Both the position numbers and the translations under genes were made by a program. Shown here piece by piece: positions 7,202 to 14,193 of a stretch of 19,028 nucleotides of DNA. The stretch lies in NCBI GenBank assembly GCA_964611195.1, contig CAZSXA010000029.1:1-19028 (forward strand), given 5' to 3'. The DNA is from JADLGL01 sp964611195 (GTDB lineage Bacteria > Pseudomonadota > Alphaproteobacteria > Rhizobiales > Kaistiaceae). The number at the start of each line of letters is the position of its first letter. Position 1 is the stretch's first letter. A model generated the notes under the pieces. The model was given only the letters and a program-made list of their open reading frames with translations. It was not told where the DNA came from and searched no databases.

Positions 7202-7831
7202 ATGACATCGAGCGAAGCCGCCGTCCGCGAGGGTGCGGTCACCCTGAACGACCGCCGGCGCTTTCAGCGTGTGCGGCTGAGTCTGCTCGGGCGATTCATG
7301 CTTGAGAACCGGCGCGAATACCCCTGTCAAACCATCGACATGTCGCCCGGCAGCTGTGCCGTGCTTGCCCCTGTTGTCGGCGCGCTGGGCGAACGGGTGA
7401 TTGCCTATTTCGATCATGTCGGCCGGATCGAGGGCCGCATCGCAAGGCTTTTCGAGGGCGGATTTGCGATGTCGATCGAAAGCACGCCGCGCAAGAAGGA
7501 CAAGATGGCGGCGAAGCTCACCTGGCTCGCCAATCGCTACCACCTCAACCTTGCCGAGGACCGCCGGCATGAGCGAGTCACACCCTCGACCTCTACCGCC
7601 AAGGTGACGTTGCCGGACGGCCGCGCCTACACGGCGCGGATTGTCGACCTCTCGCTCTCGGGTGCGGCCCTGTCGCTCGAATACAAGCCGCCCGTGGGCT
7701 CACCGCTCCGCCTCGGCGCCATCCGCTCCACTGTCGTGCGTCACTCGGAGGAAGGGATCGCGATCGAGTTTGCCGTCCTTCAAACGCCCGATTCGCTGGA
7801 AGACGGCCTCGCCGCGAGCCCCGGCAGCTAA
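7202..7831 (+). CDS. Tandem PilZ-domain protein
   Basis: PilZ domains bind cyclic-di-GMP through an RxxxR motif and a D/NxSxxG motif. This 209-residue protein has two copies. The second is complete: RRHER at 121-125 and DLSLSG at 149-154. The first has RRFQR at 19-23, but its second motif reads DMSPGS at 46-51, with the Gly displaced by one, so it may bind poorly or serve a structural role. No other domain or membrane segment is visible, so it is a cytoplasmic adaptor-like protein. The ATG at 7202 is needed to keep the first RxxxR. Upstream is a PAS_5 gene and downstream an exported LapG-family peptidase, both on the same strand. Confidence 0.9.
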   Translation: MTSSEAAVREGAVTLNDRRRFQRVRLSLLGRFMLENRREYPCQTIDMSPGSCAVLAPVVGALGERVIAYFDHVGRIEGRIARLFEGGFAMSIESTPRKKDKMAAKLTWLANRYHLNLAEDRRHERVTPSTSTAKVTLPDGRAYTARIVDLSLSGAALSLEYKPPVGSPLRLGAIRSTVVRHSEEGIAIEFAVLQTPDSLEDGLAASPGS

Positions 7832-7877
7832 GCTCCCCGCCATCACGGTTGATCATCCGTGAACGAGTCTGCGCCAA

Positions 7878-7893
7878 TTCGACTTAAGTCGAA
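7878..7893. promoter_or_regulatory. 16-bp perfect palindrome, possible operator
   Basis: TTCGACTTAAGTCGAA is a perfect palindrome 68 bases upstream of the peptidase start, in an AT-richer stretch than its surroundings. Its length and symmetry suit a dimeric repressor or activator site. The binding protein is unknown. Confidence 0.45.
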
Positions 7894-7961
7894 GCGACCG
7901 ATTTTGCTCGAAATAAAACCGAACGTGTCAGTCTCCACGACAATGAAGTCGGGGGGCTACC

Positions 7962-8567
7962 GTGCTGAAGAAATCGGTTTCGACCGTCGTTGCGATCAGT
8001 GTTGCTATAATGTGTACCGCGATGACTTCGGCAGGCGCACATTCAGCTTCTGTCTTCATGCCGGTAGGCATGCAAACCTCGCAGCCGATCGGACATTACC
8101 AGTTCTGTATTGAGCGGCCCGACGAATGTGACGTCCGCAGCGCATCGGTGGAGCCGGTTTCGCTGACCGAGGATCGCTGGGCTCAGCTGGTCTACATAAA
8201 CAACGTCGTCAATGAGGCGATCACGCCAACGACGGATCAGGAGATGTTCGGCGTCCCCGAACTCTGGGTCTATCCGTCGCTGGCGGGCGATTGTGAGGAC
8301 TACGTTCTGCTGAAGCGCCGCCTGCTCGCCGAGCAGGGCTGGCCGCTCAGCGCGCTGCTGATCACAGTCGTCATCCGGCCGGACGGCGAGGGACACGCCG
8401 TGCTCACCGTCCGCACCGACCGCGGCGACTTCGTCCTCGACAATCTCGACCCTCACGTTCGGCTGTGGAGCGAGGCTCCCTACCAGTTCGTGAAGCGCCA
8501 GTCGGAGCGGCACACCGGGCGTTGGGTGGAGATCGCCGGCGGAGCGATCGGTTTCGTCGGGGAATAG
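7962..8567 (+). CDS. Exported transglutaminase-like cysteine peptidase (BTLCP/LapG family)
   Basis: This 201-residue protein belongs to the bacterial transglutaminase-like cysteine proteinase family (Peptidase C93). The catalytic triad is readable: C111 in GDCEDY, H145 in GHAVLTV and D160 in FVLDN. An N-terminal hydrophobic segment (about 6-25) with AGA before residue 27 looks like a signal peptide, so the enzyme should act in the periplasm. The family includes LapG, which cleaves the surface adhesin LapA under cyclic-di-GMP control through LapD; neither LapD nor an adhesin is in the window. The start is GTG, with a run of G residues about 6 bases upstream. A GC-rich hairpin followed by TCCTTTCT lies downstream. 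Confidence 0.92.
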   Translation: MLKKSVSTVVAISVAIMCTAMTSAGAHSASVFMPVGMQTSQPIGHYQFCIERPDECDVRSASVEPVSLTEDRWAQLVYINNVVNEAITPTTDQEMFGVPELWVYPSLAGDCEDYVLLKRRLLAEQGWPLSALLITVVIRPDGEGHAVLTVRTDRGDFVLDNLDPHVRLWSEAPYQFVKRQSERHTGRWVEIAGGAIGFVGE

Positions 8568-8617
8568 CGAACGCGAGACTGGGCCGATCCGTCCCTGCCC
8601 CCAAGGATCGCGCCCTC

Positions 8618-8655
8618 GGGCCGGCCCGCTCCGCCGCGGGTCGGCCCTCCTTTCT
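8618..8655 (+). terminator. Probable terminator after the BTLCP peptidase gene
   Basis: A 12-bp stem (8618-8629 with 8636-8647, one G-U pair) and a 6-base loop are followed by TCCTTTCT on the plus strand. It lies between two convergent genes and ends at the stop codon of the carbonic anhydrase gene. The T-tract is imperfect. Confidence 0.6.
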
Positions 8656-9188
8656 CAGCCGATCGCCGAGAACCCGGCCGAGGCGTAGTGCCGCCAGCGC
8701 TTCACATAACGCTCGGTGGCCGCGGCATTGCGGGCGATATCCTCATCCGTCATCGGTCGCACGATCTTGCCAGGCACGCCGACGACGAGCGAGCCGTTGG
8801 GGATGGTCTTTCCCTCCGGCACGAGAGCATGGGCGCCGATGAGGCAGTTCGCTCCGATCGTCGCCCCGCTCATCACCACCGCCCCCATGCCGATCAACGT
8901 GTTGTCGCCGATGGTGCAGCCGTGAAGAAGAGCACGGTGGCCGACGGTACAGTTCTCGCCGATCGTCAGCGGATAGCCCTCGTCGGTGTGAAAGACGCAC
9001 TGATCCTGGACGTTCGACCGATAGCCGACCGAGATCTGCTCGATGTCACCGCGCAGCACCGCGCCGAACCAGATCGACACTTCCTCGGCCAGCGTCACGC
9101 GGCCGATGACGTCGGCGTCTGGAGCGATCCAGAAGGTGCCTGACTCGGGCAGCGTGGGACCGACGTCGTCGAAGCTGTAGATCGGCAT
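8655..9188 (-). CDS. Gamma-class carbonic anhydrase family protein
   Basis: The protein is a left-handed beta-helix of hexapeptide repeats, 177 residues, typical of the gamma-carbonic anhydrase / YrdA / PaaY group. The three zinc-ligand histidines are present: H67 in CVFHTDEG, and H84 and H89 in VGHRALLHGC. R46 and D48 in RGDIE and Q61/D62 also match the family. Members are trimers; many show weak or no carbonic anhydrase activity, so the reaction is uncertain. The ATG at 9188 has GAGGG five bases upstream. A small membrane-protein gene lies 30 bases upstream on the same strand, so the two are probably co-transcribed. Confidence 0.93.
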   Translation of the reverse strand: MPIYSFDDVGPTLPESGTFWIAPDADVIGRVTLAEEVSIWFGAVLRGDIEQISVGYRSNVQDQCVFHTDEGYPLTIGENCTVGHRALLHGCTIGDNTLIGMGAVVMSGATIGANCLIGAHALVPEGKTIPNGSLVVGVPGKIVRPMTDEDIARNAAATERYVKRWRHYASAGFSAIG

Positions 9189-9218
9189 GGTGCCCTCGCC
9201 GTTTGACCGGGCCGCAGC

Positions 9219-9539
9219 CTATCCGGCGCGGAGCGACAACACCAAACCGAGAATGGCGATGCCGGAGCACATGCTCCACAACAGCGCGACTGCAAGGCCA
9301 CCCCCGACGAGGCCGAACGATCTGCCTCGTTCGGCTGCCATGCGGAACGTCGTCCGGGCAACGATATAGGGACCAGTGACCATGAAGCTGAGGGCGGCCA
9401 GGAACAGGCGCCAATAACCCCCTTCCGGCGCCGCGAAGGCGACCGGCCGGCCGGTAACGGTTTGAACGAGCGTCGATGTCGCGCCCGATGCTGCAAAGCC
9501 TACTGCAGTCGCATAGGCCAGAATGAAGGCTTCACGCAT
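9219..9539 (-). CDS. Small three-helix membrane protein, possibly DUF6949 family
   Basis: The 106-residue product has about three hydrophobic segments: 3-25, roughly 45-62, and 78-103. The short loop ARTTFRMAAERGRSF is positively charged and probably cytoplasmic. From memory it resembles a Rhizobiales family of small membrane proteins (DUF6949) found next to the gamma-carbonic anhydrase gene; this is not verified. I chose the ATG at 9539 because upstream residues to 9587 are not hydrophobic and look non-conserved. It is probably co-transcribed with the carbonic anhydrase-like gene. No function is known. Confidence 0.75.
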   Translation of the reverse strand: MREAFILAYATAVGFAASGATSTLVQTVTGRPVAFAAPEGGYWRLFLAALSFMVTGPYIVARTTFRMAAERGRSFGLVGGGLAVALLWSMCSGIAILGLVLSLRAG

Positions 9540-9727
9540 GACGTTCCGATTGCTGGGGGCCAAGGGGGCCAACCCATCACTCAGCAAACGTCATTCCCGC
9601 GCGGGCGCCAAACGTCTATTCTCGTAAATTCAATGCCTTACGGCGAATGTCACGTGTCGGACACTATGGTTATCGTTTCGTTAAGCAACGGTCGCCGCCG
9701 TCAGCTGTGCCATCGCGGCACGGCGTG

Positions 9728-9937
9728 TCACTCCAGGTCGATGTCGAGAATCGCCATCGAGAAATTGTATGAGACCTCGCCGTCCTCTTCGTCGCGATAG
9801 AGCACGCCGATGAACTCATCGCCGATATAGAGCTCGGCCGAGTCGTCCTTGCGCGGGCGCTGCCGCACTTCGATCGTCGGCAGTTGGAACTTCCGCTGGA
9901 AGAACGATTCAAGCTTGCGAATCTCTGTCGCGTTCAA
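9728..9937 (-). CDS. DUF3126 family protein
   Basis: This 69-residue cytoplasmic protein contains the segments FFQRKFQLP, RPRKDDSAELYIGDEFIGV and NFSMAILDIDLE, which I recognise as the DUF3126 family of alphaproteobacteria. The start codon is TTG, supported by AGGAG about 7 bases upstream. It lies 50 bases downstream of cysE on the same strand, a pairing I recall as common in Rhizobiales. The function is unknown; the context suggests a link to cysteine metabolism, without direct evidence. Confidence 0.88.
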   Translation of the reverse strand: MNATEIRKLESFFQRKFQLPTIEVRQRPRKDDSAELYIGDEFIGVLYRDEEDGEVSYNFSMAILDIDLE

Positions 9938-9987
9938 ATCCTGCTCCTTGGTCGTTGGCGTGCGTTGGGAATAGAGCGCTTGCCGGC

Positions 9988-10818
9988 TCAGGCGGAGTCC
10001 GTCTCGCCGAGGCGATGTTCCATCGTGTGCGAAGGCGCCTCGGCGCCGGCCTGCCCGATGATCCGCGCGGGCACGCCGGCCGCGGTCGAGTGCGGCGGAA
10101 CCGGCTTCAGCACGACCGAGCCGGCAGCGATTTTCGACCCCTCACCGACCTCGATATTGCCGAGGATCTTGGCGCCGGCGCCGATCAAAACGCCGCGGCG
10201 GATCTTGGGATGACGATCGCCCGATTCCTTGCCGGTGCCGCCAAGCGTCACGTCCTGGAGCATCGAGACATCATCCTCGATGACCGCCGTTCCGCCGACG
10301 ACAAGGCCGGTGGCGTGGTCGAGGAAGACGCCGCGCCCCATCGGCACGGCCGGGTGGATGTCCGTCTGGAAGACGCTCGAAGCCCGGCTCTGCAGATAGA
10401 AGGCAAGGTCCTTGCGGCCCTGGCGGAAGAGCCAATGGGCCAGCCGGTGCGCCTCAATGGCCTGGAAGCCCTTGAGATAAAGCACCGGCTCGACAAGCCG
10501 CGTGCAGGCCGGATCACGGTCGACGACCGCCGCAATGTCGATGCGGAAGATCTCGGAGAGTTCGGGCTCGGCCGAAATCACCTCGGCAAAGGCGTGGCGG
10601 ATGATGTCGGCCGGCACGTCGCTGTGGTCGAGCTGAGTGGCGACGCGGTGGGCAATCGCTTCCTCGAGGCAGTGATGGTTGAGGATGTTGGCGTAGACGA
10701 AGCTCGCAAGCTCGGGCTCGGCGGCGATGATCGCCTCCGCTTCCTGACGAATCTGCTGCCAAACCGGCCCGATATCGGACAGGGCTTCGGTGGCCGGTTT
10801 CAGTGTGTGAACGCTCAT
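9988..10818 (-). CDS. cysE: Serine O-acetyltransferase
   Basis: CysE transfers acetyl from acetyl-CoA to L-serine, giving O-acetylserine for cysteine synthesis. The 276 residues have the helical N-terminal SATase domain (about 15-120) and the left-handed beta-helix (about 150-250). Active-site residues align with E. coli at an offset of 10: D153 in TDIHP, H168 in LDHATG and H203 in DRHPKIR. The segment VTLGGTGKESGDRHPKIRRG is nearly identical to the enterobacterial enzyme. The C-terminal tail does not end in Ile, the residue that inserts into cysteine synthase in many CysE proteins, so that complex is uncertain here. DUF3126 lies downstream in the likely operon; an NDUFS6-like gene is divergent. 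Confidence 0.97.
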   Translation of the reverse strand: MSVHTLKPATEALSDIGPVWQQIRQEAEAIIAAEPELASFVYANILNHHCLEEAIAHRVATQLDHSDVPADIIRHAFAEVISAEPELSEIFRIDIAAVVDRDPACTRLVEPVLYLKGFQAIEAHRLAHWLFRQGRKDLAFYLQSRASSVFQTDIHPAVPMGRGVFLDHATGLVVGGTAVIEDDVSMLQDVTLGGTGKESGDRHPKIRRGVLIGAGAKILGNIEVGEGSKIAAGSVVLKPVPPHSTAAGVPARIIGQAGAEAPSHTMEHRLGETDSA

Positions 10819-10859
10819 TGTTCGGCCGTTGCTGCTCTTAGCTCGGTCGCCATAACACA

Positions 10860-10906
10860 GAACCGGTCAACGAAACGAACCGTGCGGCGGTTCCGCACCC
10901 GAACCG
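10860..10906. repeat. Cluster of GAACCG hexamers between cysE and the zinc-protein gene
   Basis: GAACCG occurs at 10860-10865, 10877-10882 and 10901-10906, and its complement CGGTTC at 10888-10893, so four copies lie in 47 bases. Nested in them is the perfect 6-bp inverted repeat GTGCGG / CCGCAC (10882-10898, 5-base loop). The cluster lies in the divergent regulatory region, 42 bases from cysE and 66 bases from the zinc-protein gene, and could be an operator. Confidence 0.4.
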
Positions 10907-10971
10907 GCGTTGGCGGCGGTCGGCGGGGAGGCTATGGTTCCGCATATCGAATTCAACCGGCGGAGATCTCA

Positions 10972-11220
10972 ATGGCCGACGCGATGGTGCCCCACTTCCA
11001 GAATGACGCCGGCGTCGAAACAATCGAGATTGGCGTGCGCGAATTCAAGTGCATGGGGGCGCTGCCGCCCTTTGACCATCCCCACATCTTCATCGATCTC
11101 GGGGATTCCGACGACGCGGTTTGCGAGTACTGCTCGACGCGGTACCGCTTCAATCCCGACCTGAAGCCGAGCGAGACAATTCCGCCCGGCCACCGCGTTA
11201 CCGGGCAGTTGGTCGGATAG
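10972..11220 (+). CDS. NDUFS6-like zinc-finger (zf-CHCC) protein
   Basis: The 82-residue protein carries the CHCC zinc site of the mitochondrial complex I subunit NDUFS6: C27 in FKCMG, H36 in FDHPHIFIDL, and C51/C54 in VCEYCSTRY. Alphaproteobacterial complex I is known to carry an NDUFS6 homologue as an accessory subunit, so a role in respiratory complex I is likely though unproven here. The ATG at 10972 has GGAG about 7 bases upstream. An FAD monooxygenase frame overlaps or directly follows the 3' end, which suggests co-transcription. Confidence 0.92.
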   Translation: MADAMVPHFQNDAGVETIEIGVREFKCMGALPPFDHPHIFIDLGDSDDAVCEYCSTRYRFNPDLKPSETIPPGHRVTGQLVG

Positions 11221-12482
11221 ACGGCCCGGCCATCGCCTCCGATCGCCCCCTATCGATCCTGATCGCCGGCGGCGGCATCGGCGGGCTAACCTGCGCCCTC
11301 GCCTGCGCCGCCCAGGGCCTGAACGTCCGTGTTGCCGAGCGCGCCGAGACGTTCCGGGAGATCGGGGCCGGCATCCAGATCACGCCGAATGCGCTTCGCG
11401 TGCTGTGTGATCTCGGCCTTCAGGCGGAGGTCGAGGCGCTGGCATCCAAGCCGAAAGCGCTTGAAGTGCGGACACGCCGCGGCCGCCGCATCGTCACGAT
11501 GCCCCTCGGGCGGCGCTTCGAGAAGCGGCACGCCCTCCCCTATCTGACCATCCATCGGGCAGACCTTCAGGCGGTGCTCGCCCGTGCGGCCGAACGGGAC
11601 AAACGCATAGCTCTCGAAACGGGCCAGGAGGTCGTCGAGTTCGCGCTTCACCGGAGGGGGCTGACGGTGATGGCCGATCAGGCGTCTGGGCAGATCGAAC
11701 ACGCTGCGGACGTCCTCGTCGGTGCCGACGGTATCCGTTCCCACATACGCCCGCTGATGCCCGGCGCCAGGGAGGAGAAGGCGACCGGCTGGACCGCTTG
11801 GCGCGCTCTCATTCCCAAGGACGCATTCCCGGAGACGGTAGCGCCGGATCGCGTCGGGCTGTGGCTCGGCCGCGACGGGCACATCGTCCACTATCCGGTC
11901 CGCGGCGGCGCCGAATTCAACGTCGTGATCGTCACTCGGGACATGTCGGGCGATCAAGAAGCATCACACAGCCCAAAGACTGGCGGACGTTTTGAGGCCT
12001 GGGGCCGCCCGATCCGTGATCTCATCTCGGCGGCGGGCGACGGCTGGCGAGCCTGGGCGATCGCCACGGTTCGGCCGAACGGGATCTGGGCGGCCGGTCC
12101 CGTGGCGCTCCTCGGCGACGCTGCCCACGCGATGACACCCTATCTGGCGCAAGGAGGGGCCATGGCAATCGAAGACGCCGCGGTGCTGGCGGCGATGCTC
12201 GCCGCCGATCCGGAAGACCCACCGCAGGCGCTGCAGCGCTATCAGGCGGCCAGGCAACGACGCGTGAAGCGCGTCTGGCGCTCGGCCAATGCCACGGCGG
12301 ACCTCTATCACATGGGTGCCTTCACCGCGCCGATGCGCAATCTCATAATGCGGGCTATCGGCGGGCGCGGCCTGATCGGCCGCTATGACTGGATCTATCG
12401 CTGGCAACCGCCAAAACAGGCGCGCCGCCCGAAGGCGGCGCGCCATGGTGGCCCAGGGGAGGAAACACGGGTTCCGGGCTAG
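11121..12482 (+). CDS. FAD-dependent aromatic-ring hydroxylase-type monooxygenase
   Basis: This is a class A flavoprotein monooxygenase, probably NAD(P)H- and O2-dependent. Motifs in order are the Rossmann GxGxxG (AGGGIGG, residues 49-55 from the TTG at 11121), the DG motif (GADGIRS) and the GD motif (LLGDAAHAM). It resembles salicylate hydroxylase and 6-hydroxynicotinate 3-monooxygenase, but the substrate cannot be assigned. The start is a problem: TTG 11121 is the only canonical start before the Rossmann strand and would overlap the zinc-protein gene by 100 bases. Family members usually begin 5-10 residues before the Rossmann strand, near 11217-11235, where only ATA or ATC codons exist. The stop overlaps the msrA stop in CTAG. 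Confidence 0.88.
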   Translation: MRVLLDAVPLQSRPEAERDNSARPPRYRAVGRIDGPAIASDRPLSILIAGGGIGGLTCALACAAQGLNVRVAERAETFREIGAGIQITPNALRVLCDLGLQAEVEALASKPKALEVRTRRGRRIVTMPLGRRFEKRHALPYLTIHRADLQAVLARAAERDKRIALETGQEVVEFALHRRGLTVMADQASGQIEHAADVLVGADGIRSHIRPLMPGAREEKATGWTAWRALIPKDAFPETVAPDRVGLWLGRDGHIVHYPVRGGAEFNVVIVTRDMSGDQEASHSPKTGGRFEAWGRPIRDLISAAGDGWRAWAIATVRPNGIWAAGPVALLGDAAHAMTPYLAQGGAMAIEDAAVLAAMLAADPEDPPQALQRYQAARQRRVKRVWRSANATADLYHMGAFTAPMRNLIMRAIGGRGLIGRYDWIYRWQPPKQARRPKAARHGGPGEETRVPG

Positions 12483-13249
12483 GGAGCGAGCTCCGGCCGG
12501 GTCTCGGCCACCGTCAACGGATCGGAGCGATAGTGCTCGGGGAAGACGTTCTGGAGGTTTACGATCTTCGGCAGATCCCAGTATTCGAGGTAGCGAATGT
12601 TCGGTCCGTTCGGATCGTAGCGGCCCCGATCCACCAGGTAGTCCTGATGATAGGCCTCGGCCGGGAAGAACTCCGGAAGGCTGTCGACGCGCGTGACGAT
12701 CGGATCGCCGTAGATCGCGGCAGCGTCGAGCTGCGCGATATAGGCGTTGACCACCTCCTGCTGCGCGGCACTCGTGGTGTAGATGTGAGAGCGGTAATGC
12801 GGTCCGACATCCGAACCCTGGCGGTTCAGCGTCGTCGGGTCGTGCGCGACGGAGAAGAAGATCCGCAAAATCTCACCGAGCGAAATGACGTTCGGGTTGA
12901 AGACGACCTCTACCGACTCGGCGTGGCCGGTGCCGCCGCGAAGAACCGTGCTGTAACTGGCGTCGGCTTCGCTGCCGCCGGCGTAGCCGGACAGCGCGCT
13001 CGAGACGCCGTTGACGTGCTGATAGACGCCCTGGATGCCCCAGAAGCAGCCGCCGGCCAGAACGATGCGCTGCTGGCCGCTCATGGCGGGATCGAGCTCG
13101 GCGGCGGGCAGAATCCAGTGCTCGTCGGGCGATTGCGCCGTCGCCAGCGTGCCGAAGCTCGCCACGGCCGCCAGCAGCAAGGCGCCGATCGCTGCGAAGC
13201 CGACGGCGCGGCGCGAAAGCCAGCTGCCCATTGTGCCTGCGTAGGTCAT
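12479..13249 (-). CDS. msrA: Exported peptide-methionine (S)-S-oxide reductase, one-Cys type
   Basis: MsrA reduces the S form of methionine sulfoxide in proteins. The active-site motif GGCFWG has C68, and E111 lies in GHAES; the family block DPTTLNRQGSDVGPHYRS follows. The N-terminus has a basic stretch, a hydrophobic segment (about 15-34) and ATA before Q39, a good signal peptidase I site, so the enzyme is probably periplasmic. C68 is the only cysteine in all 256 residues, so the usual resolving cysteines are absent and recycling must use another thiol or partner. The ATG has a purine-rich site (GAGAGGGA) upstream. It runs into the monooxygenase gene with overlapping stops. Confidence 0.94.
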   Translation of the reverse strand: MTYAGTMGSWLSRRAVGFAAIGALLLAAVASFGTLATAQSPDEHWILPAAELDPAMSGQQRIVLAGGCFWGIQGVYQHVNGVSSALSGYAGGSEADASYSTVLRGGTGHAESVEVVFNPNVISLGEILRIFFSVAHDPTTLNRQGSDVGPHYRSHIYTTSAAQQEVVNAYIAQLDAAAIYGDPIVTRVDSLPEFFPAEAYHQDYLVDRGRYDPNGPNIRYLEYWDLPKIVNLQNVFPEHYRSDPLTVAETRPELAP

Positions 13250-13398
13250 ATCTGTCCCTCTCTTTGACGTGTCGGGACCAGTGACCGCTGGCCACGCCCC
13301 GCTGCCACCTACCTATTGACGGTAGCATCGGATTTGGAATCACAAGCCCGCGAAGCGCGCTCGTCGCCAGACACTTGGTCGTGATTGGCCTGTTCGGC

Positions 13399-14193
13399 TC
13401 AACTCGTGAGGAGCTTGTCGTCGTCGAGGGACTGACCGCGCATCTGCCGAAACTTGGCGACAAGATCCTCGACGGTGAGGGAGTCCCGTTCCTCGCCACT
13501 GACGTCGAGCATGATCTTGCCCTCATGCAGCATGATCGTCCGGGTTCCGACGGAGAGCGCCTGCGACATCGAATGCGTGACCATGAGGGCGGTGTGCCCC
13601 TCGTCGGCGACGATGCGGCGCGTGAGCTCGATCACGAACTCGGCCATGCCGGGATCGAGGGCGGCGGTGTGTTCGTCGAGAAGAAGCGCCTGCGACGGCG
13701 ACAGCGTCGCCATCAGCAGGGCGGTCGCCTGACGCTGACCGCCCGAAAGGAGCGCCATGCGGTCCTTCAGGCGGGACTCGAGGCCAAGTCCCAGTTCGGC
13801 GACGCGTTGGATGAACGTGCTGCGCCGCCGCGGCGTCAGCGCCCGCTTGAGGCCGCGCCGCGTGCCGCGGGCGGCTGCCAGCGCGAGGTTCTCCTCGATT
13901 GTGAGGTCGGCGCAACTGCCGGCCAGCGGGTCCTGAAAGACACGCGACACCCAGGCCGCGCGACGCGCTGTGGACCAGCCCGAAACGTCGCGACCGCCAA
14001 TCTCGATCGTGCCCCGGCTCGGCGGAAAGTCGCCAGCGATCGCGTTGAGAAGTGTCGACTTGCCGGCGCCGTTTGAGCCGATAATCGAGACGAATTCGCC
14101 GTCCTTCACTTTGAGATCGACGCCGTTGAGGGCCCGCTTCTCCAGCGGAGTCCCCTGGCCGAAAACGACCTCGAGCTCGGAGACCGTAATCAT
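13399..14193 (-). CDS. ABC transporter ATP-binding protein (TrpXYZ-type system)
   Basis: This 264-residue ATPase has Walker A GSNGAGKST (39-47), Q-loop Q87, signature LSGGQ (149-153), Walker B with DEHTAALDP (173-181) and H-loop H207. The DEHTAALDP variant of DEPT is, as I recall, usual for ATPases paired with ABC_sub_bind proteins. It couples ATP hydrolysis to uptake through the permease encoded just upstream. Its start overlaps the permease stop by 4 bases (ATGA), so the two are translationally coupled. No clear terminator follows; only a weak imperfect hairpin is seen near 13350-13370. Confidence 0.95.
   Translation of the reverse strand: MITVSELEVVFGQGTPLEKRALNGVDLKVKDGEFVSIIGSNGAGKSTLLNAIAGDFPPSRGTIEIGGRDVSGWSTARRAAWVSRVFQDPLAGSCADLTIEENLALAAARGTRRGLKRALTPRRRSTFIQRVAELGLGLESRLKDRMALLSGGQRQATALLMATLSPSQALLLDEHTAALDPGMAEFVIELTRRIVADEGHTALMVTHSMSQALSVGTRTIMLHEGKIMLDVSGEERDSLTVEDLVAKFRQMRGQSLDDDKLLTS

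Noticed and set aside
9707..9721. Stem-loop GTGCC/GGCAC after DUF3126
   Set aside because: It has only 5 bp and no T-run, which is expected by chance at this GC content.
13303..13368. Weak inverted repeats between msrA and the ABC ATPase gene
   Set aside because: The stems are 4-6 bp with bulges. I cannot support a terminator or a specific msrA promoter there.
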